Source of the DNA: Arabidopsis thaliana
Taxonomy: Eukaryota; Streptophyta; Magnoliopsida; Brassicales; Brassicaceae
Direction of reading: 5' to 3'
NCBI RefSeq assembly: GCF_000001735.4
Contig: NC_003071.7
Location: forward strand, 9,479,151 to 9,543,150
DNA length: 64,000 bases
Shown here: one piece after another, positions 12,537 through 23,291 of the stretch
Layout: each line of letters begins with the position of its first letter
How positions within the stretch are numbered: the first letter of the stretch is position 1
Program-made: the position numbers and the translations under genes
Notes under the pieces: model-generated
What the model saw: the letters and a program-made list of their open reading frames with translations, nothing else
The model's database searches: none
Told to the model about the DNA's origin: nothing

Positions 12537-13303
12537 TTGATCTTGTTTGGTACTGGAAAGAGAGGATGTGCTTCTCTGGCCTTAGGCATGGTGATAACCA
12601 CCATGATATTTGTGAGGCTTTTGCAATGCTTTAAGTGGAAATTAAACTAGCAGATTGTGAGACACTGTTGAACCAAGAATTCACACAATATATTTGTTTA
12701 AAAAAGGGAAAAGAAATCTAATCAATTCTCTTGCTGTTGATTTGGTCTAAAACTTGATTCAACGAGATTAGAGATTGCTTTGAAAACAAGTTAGGGTTTG
12801 CTAAAGAACAATAAATAATATTAAGTTTTTTTTGTATTAAGTTGCATATCCTTTGAATAGAGGACAAATTCCCTCTATTTAATTATACTACTAAAAGACG
12901 GTTCAGCGATAAACTCAACTTCCTTACTCTTCGAGTTTGAATCTTTGATTTTTGTTCGCTTCTCAGAATAGGTAGTTTTACTTTCTTACGAGTTTAGAAG
13001 TCGGTTAAGCGACCTCCCAAACGGGAAACAGGCCAAAGGCGACCTGTTATTGGGGTTTTGCTCACCAGCCCATTAACATGCTTCGTCGGGATTCTCCGGT
13101 CTTTCCGAACTGTTTAGTTTTTTTTATTTGAATCCTTCTCTGTTTAGGTCAGAGATGTTGGAGAGTGTTTAACCCTGCACTAACAAACACATGTCGAGCT
13201 TATGGAATCGAGTCTTGATATAATTCTTTCGAAGCCTTTGGTTATGGTTGGAGAATTGAGATTGTCGGACAGCCAGATGATCTTTACCCAATGGTCATCG
13301 TAA
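12537..13303 (+). pseudogene. CYP79B3 3'-end pseudogene, split by a solo LTR
   Basis: Two pieces match the end of the CYP79B3 coding exon. The first (12537-12665) begins at the heme-loop codons (GTACTGGAAAGAGAGGATG) and runs to the GAGACAC that precedes the RVELMES codons. The second (13191-13303) resumes at ATGTCGAGCTTATGG and continues to the CTTTACCCAATGGT near the C-terminus. Only about the last 75 codons are represented. The copy carries substitutions, a small insertion before the CTTTACCC segment, and frame-breaking changes such as the stop in AAATTAAACTAG. It is a partial tandem duplication of the neighbouring gene, about 700 bp downstream of it, and cannot encode a P450. Confidence 0.9.
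12666..13185. mobile_element. Solo LTR inside the P450 pseudogene
   Basis: A 520-bp block interrupts the pseudogene exactly between two stretches contiguous in CYP79B3. It starts TGTTGA and ends CTAACA, the TG...CA inverted termini of an LTR, and is flanked by near-identical 5-bp repeats, GACAC on the left and AACAC on the right, consistent with a target-site duplication. There is no internal coding region, so this is a solo LTR left by recombination between the two LTRs of an inserted element. Copia-type is likely from size and the 5-bp duplication, but family is not certain. The insertion is younger than the gene duplication. Confidence 0.8.
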
Positions 13304-13728
13304 AATGTATGGCAACACACGTTGGAAGTAATGGAATTATACAAGTTATTGATTGTGAACGAAACCTATTCCAATTTTAATTAGAGTTAAAGATTGATCC
13401 ATGGTATATCGTGGAACGTTATTTTTACTAAAAAATTAAAAAAAAAATATTTTAATAAACATTATCTATATATATAATCTATTCGAGAGGCATATATAAT
13501 TTGGATCTTATACATTTAGCGTGTGTAAATTACGTATTATTGTATATTATTGTATGTTGTTTGTTGTATATTGGAGTATAATTGAAATTATCTATGTAGA
13601 TTTTCCAAATCTCTAAATTAATAAGTCGACTATAGAAAATAAATAATGTTTGGCAATAAATATTACGAAAATAAAGAAATAATTATATTATTCGACTTTT
13701 TTTTTTTTTTTTTCAGCAATCAAATCTA
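13304..13728. other. Intergenic, AT-rich
   Basis: No gene. A T run at 13698-13714 lies just past the end of the minus-strand ORF that follows. Several ATTGTAT-type short repeats occur at about 13535-13580. Confidence 0.5.
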
Positions 13729-14805
13729 TTATATCATAAAAAGTTTTACAAGATATATAAACCACTCATATACAACCATTGACACAAATAAAAGAAATTG
13801 ATAACAATTTCGATAAAGAAGTGGAATTGACCATGCTTGCCGATCGGAAGCCTTACAGGCTAACAGATAAAATCTGTTACGTCCCTCCTTTACATACTCA
13901 TAATTGGCTATCACCATATAGATGAAACTCCAAAATGCTTTTCGCATTACTTTAGTTAAAAGAAAAACCTGAATTGTTGCTTGATATGATTCTGCTTCTT
14001 GTCTTTTGAAACTCAATATGATATGCTGGAAACACCTAACGCATCGTTGCCTATTTGTGATCTTGATTTCTCCTTTCATTGCAGTTAAATTTTCCAACAA
14101 AGAGAAAGAGAGAACATCACTATCACAGTCACTTGAGGCCATCTTCCGTCCCATCACGCTCGTGTCTTCTTTGGGTTTATACCAAAGACAATTCAATTGA
14201 ATAAAACAATCTCCTTCCGGTAAAAGAGAGGCTTCCGTCCATGAAAAGTAATGAACATCATCATCCTCAAAGAAAATTGCCACCTTCATTTTAGAACCAT
14301 ATACTCCACATCCCATAGAATCAATAGACGAGAGCAAATATTCCAACCATGGTAATGAGTAAACATCACCATCTTTAGACAATGTTAGCGTCATAAGAAA
14401 TTCAATTCGATCTAGAATTCTGATTCCATCAAGTAGATTGATTCCTCCATTGATTCCGGGATCAAAAACCCATGTAGAAACTCCATACCATTGGGTAAGA
14501 GTACATTCACCGGTTAATAGCCGGAAATTCCACCGGCAATGAACAAGCACACCGGAAACAAACTTTCTATGAAGAAAGACAACTTGGTTCCATCGGATCA
14601 ACATTATAAGATGGGAGCGGCAACGGATGTGGGATGACTCTATCATATTAATCACTGAAATCCAAAAAAAATGAGAAATGAACCAAACCACGAATGGCCC
14701 CAAAAGCGTGACCAAAGTCTGATTTGGAATTGACAGGGTCAGTTCCTGAAATCCCACCGTCGCGTAGAGGCAAGTTACGTAGGTTTGACAATCTAGATTT
14801 GCCAT
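13729..14805 (-). CDS. Hypothetical protein, 358 codons
   Basis: This uninterrupted minus-strand frame starts with an ATG at 14805 (MANLDCQTYVTC). It probably corresponds to the predicted gene At2g22340. Hydrophobic stretches occur near residues 30-55 (LLGPFVVWFISHFFW) and at the C-terminus (FLLFVSMVVYEWFIYLVKLFMI). The central part is soluble-looking, with an acidic patch FFEDDDVHYFSW. I recognise no family. An intron is possible near the 5' end: the phrase TTTTTTTTGGATTTCAG occurs at about 14650, and if it is an acceptor the N-terminus would be shorter. The true exon structure is therefore uncertain. An open frame this long in AT-rich DNA argues for a real or recently real gene. Confidence 0.55.
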   Translation of the reverse strand: MANLDCQTYVTCLYATVGFQELTLSIPNQTLVTLLGPFVVWFISHFFWISVINMIESSHIRCRSHLIMLIRWNQVVFLHRKFVSGVLVHCRWNFRLLTGECTLTQWYGVSTWVFDPGINGGINLLDGIRILDRIEFLMTLTLSKDGDVYSLPWLEYLLSSIDSMGCGVYGSKMKVAIFFEDDDVHYFSWTEASLLPEGDCFIQLNCLWYKPKEDTSVMGRKMASSDCDSDVLSFSLLENLTAMKGEIKITNRQRCVRCFQHIILSFKRQEAESYQATIQVFLLTKVMRKAFWSFIYMVIANYEYVKEGRNRFYLLACKASDRQAWSIPLLYRNCYQFLLFVSMVVYEWFIYLVKLFMI

Positions 14806-14880
14806 TATTAATTACTGAAAGTATAAAATTGTACAATAATTAGAGGAAATAAAACAACTAAATGGAGAAACGACAATGGC

Positions 14881-14920
14881 CGACGCCGGAGAGGCCGACG
14901 CCGGAGAGGCCGACGCCGGC
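14881..14920. repeat. GC-rich 15-bp tandem repeat
   Basis: The unit CGACGCCGGAGAGGC is repeated 2.67 times without change. It lies inside a short plus-strand frame (14862-15059) that would read ERPTPERPTPA, but nothing else supports that frame as a gene. It is a sharp GC island close to the start of the minus-strand ORF at 14805. Confidence 0.8.
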
Positions 14921-16408
14921 CGAAAATGGTGGAGAAAAGAAGGTTTTCCTGTATTGTATTGTAATAAAACAAATCATCATTGATCATATTAGAGGCGAAA
15001 CACTTGTGCCCACGTGTGAAATCAACAAATATCTTAGTTTAATATTTTTATTAATTTAATTCTACTATATATATTAGATATATTTTATAGAATAACTATT
15101 TTTATCATACTAACACCAATTGCTAAACAATCTGAAGAATCCTAATTTTGCCAAAAAAATAGTTATTCCAAAATTCAAATTTAGTTCTTACCACTAACTG
15201 TGAACAATTGTTTAATATATAAACTAAAATTTAATGCATTTAAACTACAAAAATTACTTTCCTAAAATTAAATATCTATTAAAAACATTATTAAAGTTTT
15301 CCACATAAAATTAAAATAAATTATCAATACAAAATACTTTTTCAGCAATCCTCTATTGAATAAACATAAGATCATATTTTCCCCCAAAAAAATAAACATA
15401 AGATCATACAAATCAAAAAAATTGTTAATTTTCAAACAATCCAGATTTTACAAAACTATCTATAGAATAAAACAAAATACAACAATTTTATAGTTGACTG
15501 AAAAAAAAATTGTAGTCTTTATATTATTAAAGAGGATAATTGGTTGGGCTGTAGGACCTATCTACAACCTAATTTTTCTTCTACAGTAAAAATATATTAC
15601 CAGTTTTTTTTGGGCTTTTGTTCAATTAGGCATATTTAAGTCCAAAAAATAATGAGAAAGCACATTTTGGGTGTGCTTACAAGGCTGGGAACTTTTTGAC
15701 GTTTGAAATAACGAGTTTGCCCTCAATTTTGTTGTTGACAAACCAATCTCTTCATCGTCTTCTCCGTAGCGTCCGACCAACAACCGTCGTTTCCACCATT
15801 GGCACTTGCTTTAGCAACGCCAAAAATCCAATGAATCCAATTAAACGAGCTTTGATTAAAGAAATCTAAACCTTAAAGATAATATCTAGGGAACCCAAAA
15901 GCTCTAGTCTTTAGACAAGAATTATATAAATTATTCTTCAATTTATCAAAATTCAAAAGCAAAGGGGAAATAACTTTTCATTGAAGCTTCAAAAAAGTGA
16001 TGGTCGGTTTGTACCACCGGAGATTAAAAGGGGAAATCACTTTCATAGGATGGCCAGTTTGGGCTTCACACTGCAATTTTCATTTAAGCTTCGAAATCGG
16101 AGATTCATGAAACGTTTGGCCGGAGTTTCGAGCAAAATAAAATAAAATTATAGGATCGATTAATTGACAGAGATGGTGTTGTTCAGCTAAGAAAATCACA
16201 ATTCTAGAGCTGTGTAAAAGTTCTCGAGAAAAAATGTACGGTCAATGCTTTTAATTGGATTGAAACTTGTTTATGTGATTAAGGAAAATAATGTATTTTC
16301 AATAAAATGAAATTGTCTATTCTTGTTAAGGCAATGAAAAGTTCTACTTTTAGCAATGATAATCAGTAAAAGGGAGTTTTTCCTAATTGATCCATGTTTT
16401 CTAAAGCT

Positions 16409-16449
<41 letters not shown>

Positions 16450-16545
16450 GGTTGTATATATGCCATGTAATACAGAAACCGATAGAAGCGTTGCTAAGTG
16501 TAGGATTTTTCATTTTTGACTCAAAAGTTAACTATATTATTTGCA
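14921..16545. other. Intergenic, possible Helitron-derived DNA and a (TA)n tract
   Basis: At about 15518 the phrase TCTTTATATTATTAAAGAGG resembles the 5' ends of Arabidopsis ATREP Helitrons, and the GC-richer following sequence (to about 16200) is of that style, but I could not find a defensible 3' hairpin with CTRR. A (TA)n microsatellite lies at about 16411-16443, 5' of the defensin-like exon. No complete gene is seen. Confidence 0.3.
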
Positions 16546-16698
16546 GGAAACAATGGATTTAGATATGATTATTGCATTGCAGAATGTTCAGAACATTTTT
16601 TAGATGATGTATGCAAGCCAGTGTGTATAGACAAGGGGTACTCGGATGGAGGATGTATTGGTTTAGCACCAAATTTTAAATGTTGTTGTAAGAAATGA
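16546..16698 (+). CDS. Defensin-like cysteine-rich peptide, mature-domain exon
   Basis: After a splice-acceptor-like TTTGCAG at about 16540-16546, a frame encodes about 50 residues with eight cysteines (DYC, AEC, DVC, PVC, GGC and a terminal CCC), ending at TGA 16696-16698. Eight cysteines, a CxxxC (CKPVC) and a cysteine cluster at the C-terminus fit the plant DEFL superfamily, which are secreted small peptides. DEFL genes normally have a first exon for a signal peptide. I could not find a convincing one in the 500 bp upstream, so either it lies farther away or this copy is broken. The location fits the predicted gene At2g22345. Confidence 0.65.
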   Translation, partial: GNNGFRYDYCIAECSEHFLDDVCKPVCIDKGYSDGGCIGLAPNFKCCCKK

Positions 16699-16892
16699 TA
16701 GAAACCAATAATCTTTATAGTAAAACGGTGATGGTGATTTGATATCTTGTATGTTCTTCGATGAAATAAAGCTAATCTTATCTTTGATAAGCTTCAGAAG
16801 TCTTAATAATTTCACAAAAGCTTAGCATTATCGATATCCTAGAGATAAGAAGGTATAAAAAAGAGTAAAATTTATATTGAACCAAACAATTC

Positions 16893-17953
16893 ATGGGACT
16901 GTTTTATCAGAGGATTTGGCGAGTAATGGCACCGGAACGAGTCCGTGTTTTTCTCTGGTTAGTGGTGCAGCAAGTGATCATAACTAATGTGGAAAGATAT
17001 CGAAGACACTTGAGTGATACGAGGGTGTGTCAGATTTGTCAAGGCGGGGAGGAGACGATTCTACATGTTCTCCGCGACTGTCCCGCAATGGCAGGGATAT
17101 GGAGCCGGTTAGTCCCTCGTGATCAAATACGACAATTCTTCACTGCTTCTTTGCTGGAGTGGATCTACAAGAACTTACGGGAACGTGGATCATGGCCGAC
17201 GGTGTTTGTAATGGCAGTATGGTGGGGATGGAAATGGAGGTGTGGCAACATCTTTGGCGGGAATGGTAAGTGTAGGGACCGTGTTAAGTTTATTAAGGAT
17301 TTGGCGGAGGAAGTGGCGATAGCGAATGCTTTTGTGAAGGGGAATGAGGTGCGGGTGAGTAGAGTTGAGCGGTTGGTGTCTTGGGTATCGCCGGAAGATG
17401 GTTGGGTAAAGTTGAACACGGATGGGGCTTCGCGGGGTAATCCGGGGTTTGCAACGGCGGGTGGGGTTTTACGGGATCATAATGGAGCGTGGATTGGAGG
17501 TTTTGCGGTTAATATAGGTGTTTGTTCCGCACCCTTGGCTGAGTTGTGGGGTGTCTACTATGGGTTATTCATCGCTTGGGGGAGGGGAGCTCGGCGGGTT
17601 GAATTAGAAGTAGACTCGAAGATGGTGGTTGGGTTTCTCACGACAGGGATTGCGGATTCTCATCCCTTGTCATTCCTATTACGCTTGTGCTATGACTTTT
17701 TATCGAAGGGCTGGATAGTCCGAATCTCTCATGTGTATAGGGAAGCTAATCGTCTTGCTGATGGATTAGCGAACTATGCTTTCTCGTTATCCCTAGGTTT
17801 GCATTTGTTGGAGTCTAGACCCGATGTTGTTAGTTCTATTTTGTTAGATGATGTAGCGGGGGTTTCGTACCCGAGACATGTCCAAGTGTAATTTTTTTAT
17901 TTTCTTTTAATAAAACGGGAGACGCAGTCTCCCTCATTCTACCAAAAAAAAAA
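16893..17953 (+). mobile_element. 5'-truncated LINE (L1-type) with intact RNase H ORF
   Basis: An uninterrupted frame of 332 codons (16893-17891) carries the C-terminal end of a plant non-LTR retrotransposon polyprotein. It has a zinc-binding reverse-transcriptase-associated region (CQICQGGEETILHVLRDC) and then an RNase H fold with all four acidic residues visible in context (LNTDGASRGNPG, AELWGVYYGL, EVDSKMVV, ANRLADGLAN). A short 3' UTR and an A run at 17944-17953 end the element. The reverse transcriptase and endonuclease are absent, as in a 5'-truncated insertion. It corresponds to the predicted gene At2g22350. The frame has not decayed, so the insertion may be young or the domain may be retained. 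Confidence 0.85.
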
Positions 17954-19011
17954 CAATGCAGATATTTGCAAATTTTTCTTCTTTTTAGATACAGAGTATA
18001 TGTAGGCATGTAGCTAAAGATACTTGATTTGGTGTGATTTTGATCATCTGGATGTAAAAGGTATGGTGATGCGTCTAGTGTTGGAGCACTTGAGGCTTTG
18101 GTTATTGGTGTTGTGGTCATTGTTAATTAGTACCAATGTGAAGCACCTTTATCGATTTCACAGGGACTGGACCATAGTGATGCTTGAGTGACGACTCTTA
18201 TTCGTCGTGGTCTAAGCCGCCTCTTTATCATTTTTAGGGCTCTTTGGTCGACTAATTTTATTTTATTTTTCCCTTTCACTAGGGTTTCCTGACTTGTTAA
18301 ACAAGCTTTAGCTCTCCGATTAACAGCTAACAGCTCTTTTACCACTCAGACCCTTTATTTTTTTATCCCGGCCACCTATTATTTATTTTGCTTGATTTTA
18401 TTTCATTAATAAAATTTATAGGAAAAAAGAAAAAATTTAAAAATAAGAAACAAGAGGTAGGCTCTTCTAGCGAACTCCTTTCATACGTTTTCTCTCTACT
18501 CTCATCGCTTTTCTTATCTCTCTCGGAGCTCTTCCGTCGTCCACCATTGATTACGGTAAGATTCACCTTCTCCTACTCAATTTCATAACTATAGATAAAT
18601 AAATCTCTGTCTTCTCTGCCTCTGTTAGTTTTTTTCTACGATTGAAACCATCAAATCAATTCAAGGTTTTACACAGTTTCTTATGCTTGTCCTGATTGTT
18701 TCGTTCCCGGAGAGGGAGAAATTACGGCTTTTGGAATCCGCCCAGAAAATTTCCCGCCCAGCTCGGATTTTGATAGAAATGTTTTGCCTTTTTGGTTTCT
18801 GTAAAATTGATATTCTTATTGTACTTTGATTGAAGTATGTGTGTTCAATTGAAATTGATGTTGTGTATTTCTTAAGTTTGAATCTTTGTGTAAGGATTGG
18901 GGGTTTAGGGTTTTGACTCATGATTGCTTTCTGCATTTTTAAAGTTAAAAAGCCAGACTTTGAGGCTTAGAGCTACTTATATTGTGTTGCAGGGAGTGTA
19001 TTGAGCTAAAT
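17954..19011. other. Spacer and DJA6 5' leader with an intron
   Basis: From 17954 to about 18440 the DNA is non-coding; 18120-18350 looks like decayed repeat (CTTTCACTAGGGTTTCC). A pyrimidine-rich leader begins around 18470. A donor ACG|GTAAG at 18556 and an acceptor TTGCAG ending at 18992 suggest a 437-bp intron in the 5' UTR of the DnaJ gene, with the ATG 19 bases beyond the acceptor. Confidence 0.55.
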
Positions 19012-21309
19012 ATGGCTATAATACAACTTGGAAGTACATGTGTTGCTCAATGGAGTATTCGTCCTCAATTTGCAGTCAGAGCTTATTATCCCAGCAGAAT
19101 CGAATCAACTCGCCATCAAAAGTATGATTTTTAAGTCTCTGGATTGCATTCAGTTCTGTGGCTTTAAGCCTTTCAAGTATTTTGATTTGTTCACATTGCA
19201 CATCTTAAGATTAGTCTTCGTAGAATGAAGTTTGTATTATGTGATTTCTACACTGAGAGTTTTATATATGAAATAGCATTAAAGGTTTTCCTTTTCACAA
19301 CTTTTACAGTTCCAGTAGCCAAGTAAATTGTTTGGGAGCTTCAAAGTCGAGTATGTTCTCACATGGGTCATTGCCCTTCTTGTCCATGACGGGAATGTCC
19401 AGAAATATGCATCCTCCTCGCAGAGGATCTCGCTTCACTGTTAGAGCTGATGCAGTACGTGTTCCTATTTTCTTCCCTTTGCTGAATGCGTATATCTCAG
19501 CTTCACTATTTATTATGATCTTGATTGCTTTTTGTGTGATTGTGTGCAATTCTAGGATTACTATTCGGTACTCGGAGTTTCGAAAAATGCAACCAAAGCT
19601 GAGATTAAAAGCGGTATGTTTCTGTTTTTCTGTGTGTGAGAGATTCCCTTGTATATATAGATGGTTTGCATATGTTAAAATGCATGATCAAACCCGTGAT
19701 GTGAATTCTTTGCTTGGCGTTTCTTTTTTTTTCTTGACTTGGTACTTTTTGGTATGACATTGATTCGCTCTTCCTTGCTCTTGTTTCAGCTTATCGGAAG
19801 CTGGCTAGGAATTACCATCCGGATGTGAACAAGTAAGTGAAAAACTTCACTTGATGACGATAGTGGATGTATATCTTGAGAATAAGAAGATAGGATCGAC
19901 AGTCAAGTAGAGATAAGAAGCTTAATATCTGTTAGCCAAATGTTAGATATGCCAAAAACAAGATGACTGCAAACCTTGGATTATGTTGTTCCCCAAATTA
20001 GGGAAACCAGTTATTTTAAGAACTCATAGCCCTTAGCAAAATACAGACCGGGAAATATGAAATGCTCAGAAACCGCTTTTTTCCTTTCAAGACTGACACT
20101 TCTAAGTTAGAAAAGTGTTACCGTCTTGTTTACATGTTTATTATGTGCTTACAGGGATCCTGGCGCAGAAGAGAAATTCAAAGAAATAAGTAACGCATAT
20201 GAGGTGAAATGAAACCCAGTTTCTCCTTTGTTTCTACTATGCAAGTTCGTACTTTTAGTGACTAAAGAACAAAATTGCAGGTTTTATCAGATGATGAAAA
20301 GAAATCTCTTTACGATAGGTATGGTGAGGCCGGACTTAAAGGCGCTGCTGGATTTGGCAATGGGGTACGTTGTTCAAAACACAGATGCACAGATTTATTC
20401 TTTATAGACACTCGAAGTTAACTCTCTGATCACTTCTTGGTTTGGTTTTTTGTTATTAAATTTCATTAGGATTTTAGTAATCCGTTCGATCTATTCGACT
20501 CATTATTCGAAGGCTTCGGTGGTGGGATGGGTAGAGGTTCAAGAAGCAGAGCTGTGGATGGTCAAGACGAGTATTACACGCTAATCTTAAACTTCAAAGA
20601 AGCGGTTTTCGGAATGGAGAAAGAAATAGAGATATCCCGGCTCGAGAGCTGTGGGACATGTGAAGGTTCAGGTGCAAAACCTGGAACCAAACCGACCAAA
20701 TGCACCACGTGTGGCGGACAAGGCCAAGTGGTTTCAGCAGCTAGAACTCCTCTGGGCGTGTTCCAACAAGTCATGACTTGCTCGTCCTGTAATGGCACTG
20801 GAGAGATCTCGACGCCGTGTGGTACTTGCTCTGGAGACGGACGCGTGAGGAAGACAAAACGGATAAGTCTCAAAGTACCAGCCGGGGTTGATTCAGGTAG
20901 CCGGTTGAGAGTGAGAGGAGAAGGCAATGCCGGGAAGAGAGGCGGATCACCAGGCGATCTGTTTGTTGTTATAGAAGTTATCCCAGACCCGATTTTGAAA
21001 CGAGACGATACAAATATTCTCTACACTTGCAAGATATCGTATATCGATGCGATTTTAGGGACGACACTGAAAGTACCAACAGTGGATGGGACAGTAGATT
21101 TGAAAGTTCCAGCTGGGACACAACCTAGCACGACGCTTGTGATGGCGAAAAAAGGAGTTCCGGTATTGAACAAGAGTAATATGAGAGGAGATCAGTTGGT
21201 GAGAGTACAAGTGGAGATACCTAAGAGATTGAGCAAAGAGGAGAAAAAACTTATTGAAGAGCTTGCTGATATGAGCAAGAACAAGACTGCTAATAGCACC
21301 AGTAGATGA
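19012..21309 (+). CDS. DJA6: Chloroplast DnaJ (Hsp40) protein DJA6
   Basis: This type I (DnaJA) co-chaperone delivers clients to plastid Hsp70; DJA5 and DJA6 are known to support plastid iron-sulfur cluster biogenesis. Seven coding exons are readable: 19012-19121, 19310-19454, 19556-19613, 19790-19832, 20155-20203, 20281-20364 and 20470-21309. All have GT-AG borders and together give 442 residues in one frame. The first 80 or so residues are rich in S and R and lack acids, as in a transit peptide. The J domain follows ([16 protein letters not shown]) with HPD at 114-116, then a short G/F region, then four CxxCxGxG zinc motifs ([32 protein letters not shown]) at about 224-287, then the C-terminal substrate-binding domain. 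It is a close homologue of bacterial DnaJ and the duplicate of DJA5. Confidence 0.95.
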
Positions 21310-21868
21310 TTAGAAACACGAAAATTTTGACATTGAAATTATGAATCTCTCTATACATATACATTTTTCTACTCTGGCTTGTGATATTTAGAATGGCTCT
21401 TGAAAAAAGAAGAAGCAAGTGGAGGAAGATGATTATTGTTGTGGAAATGGAAGAATTTTAGAATTCATTTTTTTGTGGTTCAAATTTTTAATATGTTAGG
21501 TTTTAATAGGCTTTCAAATTGGAATTTATTAGTGATTGAATGATAAATAAAATAGTATGTAATTCCACAAAGACATTCACATTATTTTAATCATGTTCGA
21601 AGCTTCATAAACTATCAATCTACTGACAAGTGACAACAATGAAACATCATAATACCAAAAGGTTGAGAGAAGAGCAAAGATCATATGCAAGTTGTGATTT
21701 ATAAAGAATATTTATTAAAGATCCCTTACTGATTCTCATTAAATAATACTTAACTCTAATGGTTCACAAGATTTCACAACCATTGTGTAATCTGGAAAAT
21801 TGACTAGATTGGACCAAAAGATCTAACAAGAGAGAACACAAGAACAGTTGTTTTTAACTTCAAACTTC
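21310..21868. other. Convergent 3' regions of DJA6 and MED18
   Basis: DJA6 ends at 21309 and MED18 ends, on the other strand, at 21869. The 559 bases between hold their 3' UTRs, AT-rich, with nothing else seen. Confidence 0.6.
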
Positions 21869-22922
21869 TTACAATGTAGTACCTCCTCCATCCGACATAA
21901 GAGATGCAGCCGCCGCAGCAGCGGTTGGCACAACCCCCGTGGAGATAGACGGTTTCGACAAGTGAACAAGCCTGAAAACACAAGGAATCATATCACTGAT
22001 GAAGCTTATATCAAAGACACTATCACAGGTGCTGTAAAATATATCAGATGAACTTACGGAGCAAGAAATTCACAGAAAGATGAAACAGCAGCAGCGACTT
22101 CACTGTAATTCTCAGAAGTTGCAGGAGCAGTTACATCAACAATCTGCATACCAGGTGTTACAGGAACAGCCTCATCTATAGCATGAACTTTAGGCATCTT
22201 ATTAACAGAAGATACAGAAACACTTATGTGCGCAGTCCGTTGGAAATGAAAGGCGAATCCGACTTTGAGAAGCTCATGGTCTAGTTTGTAACCGAGTGCA
22301 TAGAACATACGCAAAGCATTCTTGCTTACTTTACTTTCAATCATATTTCTAACCAAAACAGAGATTTGATCAGCTCCTGCACCTCTCATCGCACCACCAA
22401 CATGTTTAACCGTCCTATGGTTCTTAAATTAGCTTCCTTTGAATGAAACAAGAACATATACAACAACAACAACAACAAGAAGAAGCTGTACCATGTGGGT
22501 TCGGGTTGATCAAGATCACATAATAGCCTAACTTCTGATGACACAACTCCTGAAAAAGTGAAGATTTCACAAATGTGAATCATGTATGATTCATAGGAAG
22601 CTTCAAGTTTCTGAATTTAACAAAAGGAATTGGCTTTACCAAGATTTGGGCCGCTTCTTAAGCATAACTCATGAACTCTTAAACGTTCGCGTTGAACACC
22701 ACAAAGACCTTGAAGAAGAATCTCAAGAGCTTCAACATGCTGCAAAATCCAGTAGAAAATCTAATCAAATTCTAATAAAAATTCAAGCCTAGGGTTTATC
22801 AATTGGACATCATAAGAAAGCTAAAAGCTGATCCATGAACTCGAAAAACTTGGGATTTGTTCGTCAATCAAAAAATACAAACGAACCTGTGTCTCGATGA
22901 TTCCTTGAACCACACACTCCAT
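21869..22922 (-). CDS. MED18: Mediator subunit 18
   Basis: MED18 is a head-module subunit of the Mediator coactivator that links transcription factors to RNA polymerase II in the nucleus. The minus-strand coding exons are 22887-22922, 22640-22739, 22492-22549, 22058-22414 and 21869-21971, all with GT-AG borders, giving about 217 residues. The start MECVVQGIIETQ is clear. The sequence holds the conserved MED18 beta-strand segments, with phrases such as EVRLLCDLDQPEPTW, FHFQRTAHISVSVSS and VTPGMQIVDVTAP. The C-terminus is an alanine-rich tail (PTAAAAAASLMSDGGG). The family matches yeast Srb5/Med18. In Arabidopsis it affects flowering time, immunity and ABA response. Confidence 0.93.
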
Positions 22923-23129
22923 TGACATTGAGCTATCACAAAATCTCTCAATTAAAATCGTAAATATATTCTCAACAAGACCAAATCCGAAATTGGAAAA
23001 ACTAACGAAAGCTTCCTAAATCGTCCTCGGGAGCGAATCTGAGATTTTTTAACACCGGAGAATTTTAGCTAGTTACTAGAATCACTTGTGTAGTTGTTAT
23101 ATAGTAGTTAGCTGTAGATAAAGCAAGAT
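22923..23129. other. MED18 5' region
   Basis: The minus-strand leader of MED18 (about 22923-23080) faces the tRNA gene; a leader intron is possible but not defended. Confidence 0.4.
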
Positions 23130-23203
23130 GGCCTATTAGCTCAGTTGGTTAGAGCGTCGTGCTAATAACGCGAAGGTCACAGGTTCGATCCCTGTATAGG
23201 CCA
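23130..23203 (+). tRNA. tRNA-Ile, anticodon AAU
   Basis: The 74-base cloverleaf runs GGCCTAT...ATAGGCC plus discriminator A, with no encoded CCA needed. The acceptor stem is fully paired (7 bp). The D arm is GCTC/GAGC, the anticodon stem TCGTG/CGCGA includes one G-T pair, the loop CTAATAA places anticodon AAT at 23164-23166, and the T arm is ACAGG-TTCGATC-CCTGT. The internal promoters (A box TAGCTCAGTTGG, B box GGTTCGATCC) are intact. A T-rich stretch beginning at about 23209 can terminate RNA polymerase III. There is no intron. Confidence 0.97.
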
Positions 23204-23208
23204 TTTCG

Positions 23209-23214
23209 TTTTTT
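23209..23214 (+). terminator. RNA polymerase III terminator of tRNA-Ile
   Basis: A run of T residues starts 6 bases after the 3' end of the tRNA, as expected for a class III terminator. Confidence 0.7.
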
Positions 23215-23291
23215 CTTGTTGCCCCTTTTTTGGGAACTCGATCATAATAAAAACTCTAGTGCATCTCGGTCATTGATTAGTGATCACCAAA

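Noticed and set aside
20574-20927. 117-codon open frame antisense to DJA6
   Set aside because: It is a mirror of the DnaJ zinc-finger coding region with no own promoter or homology.
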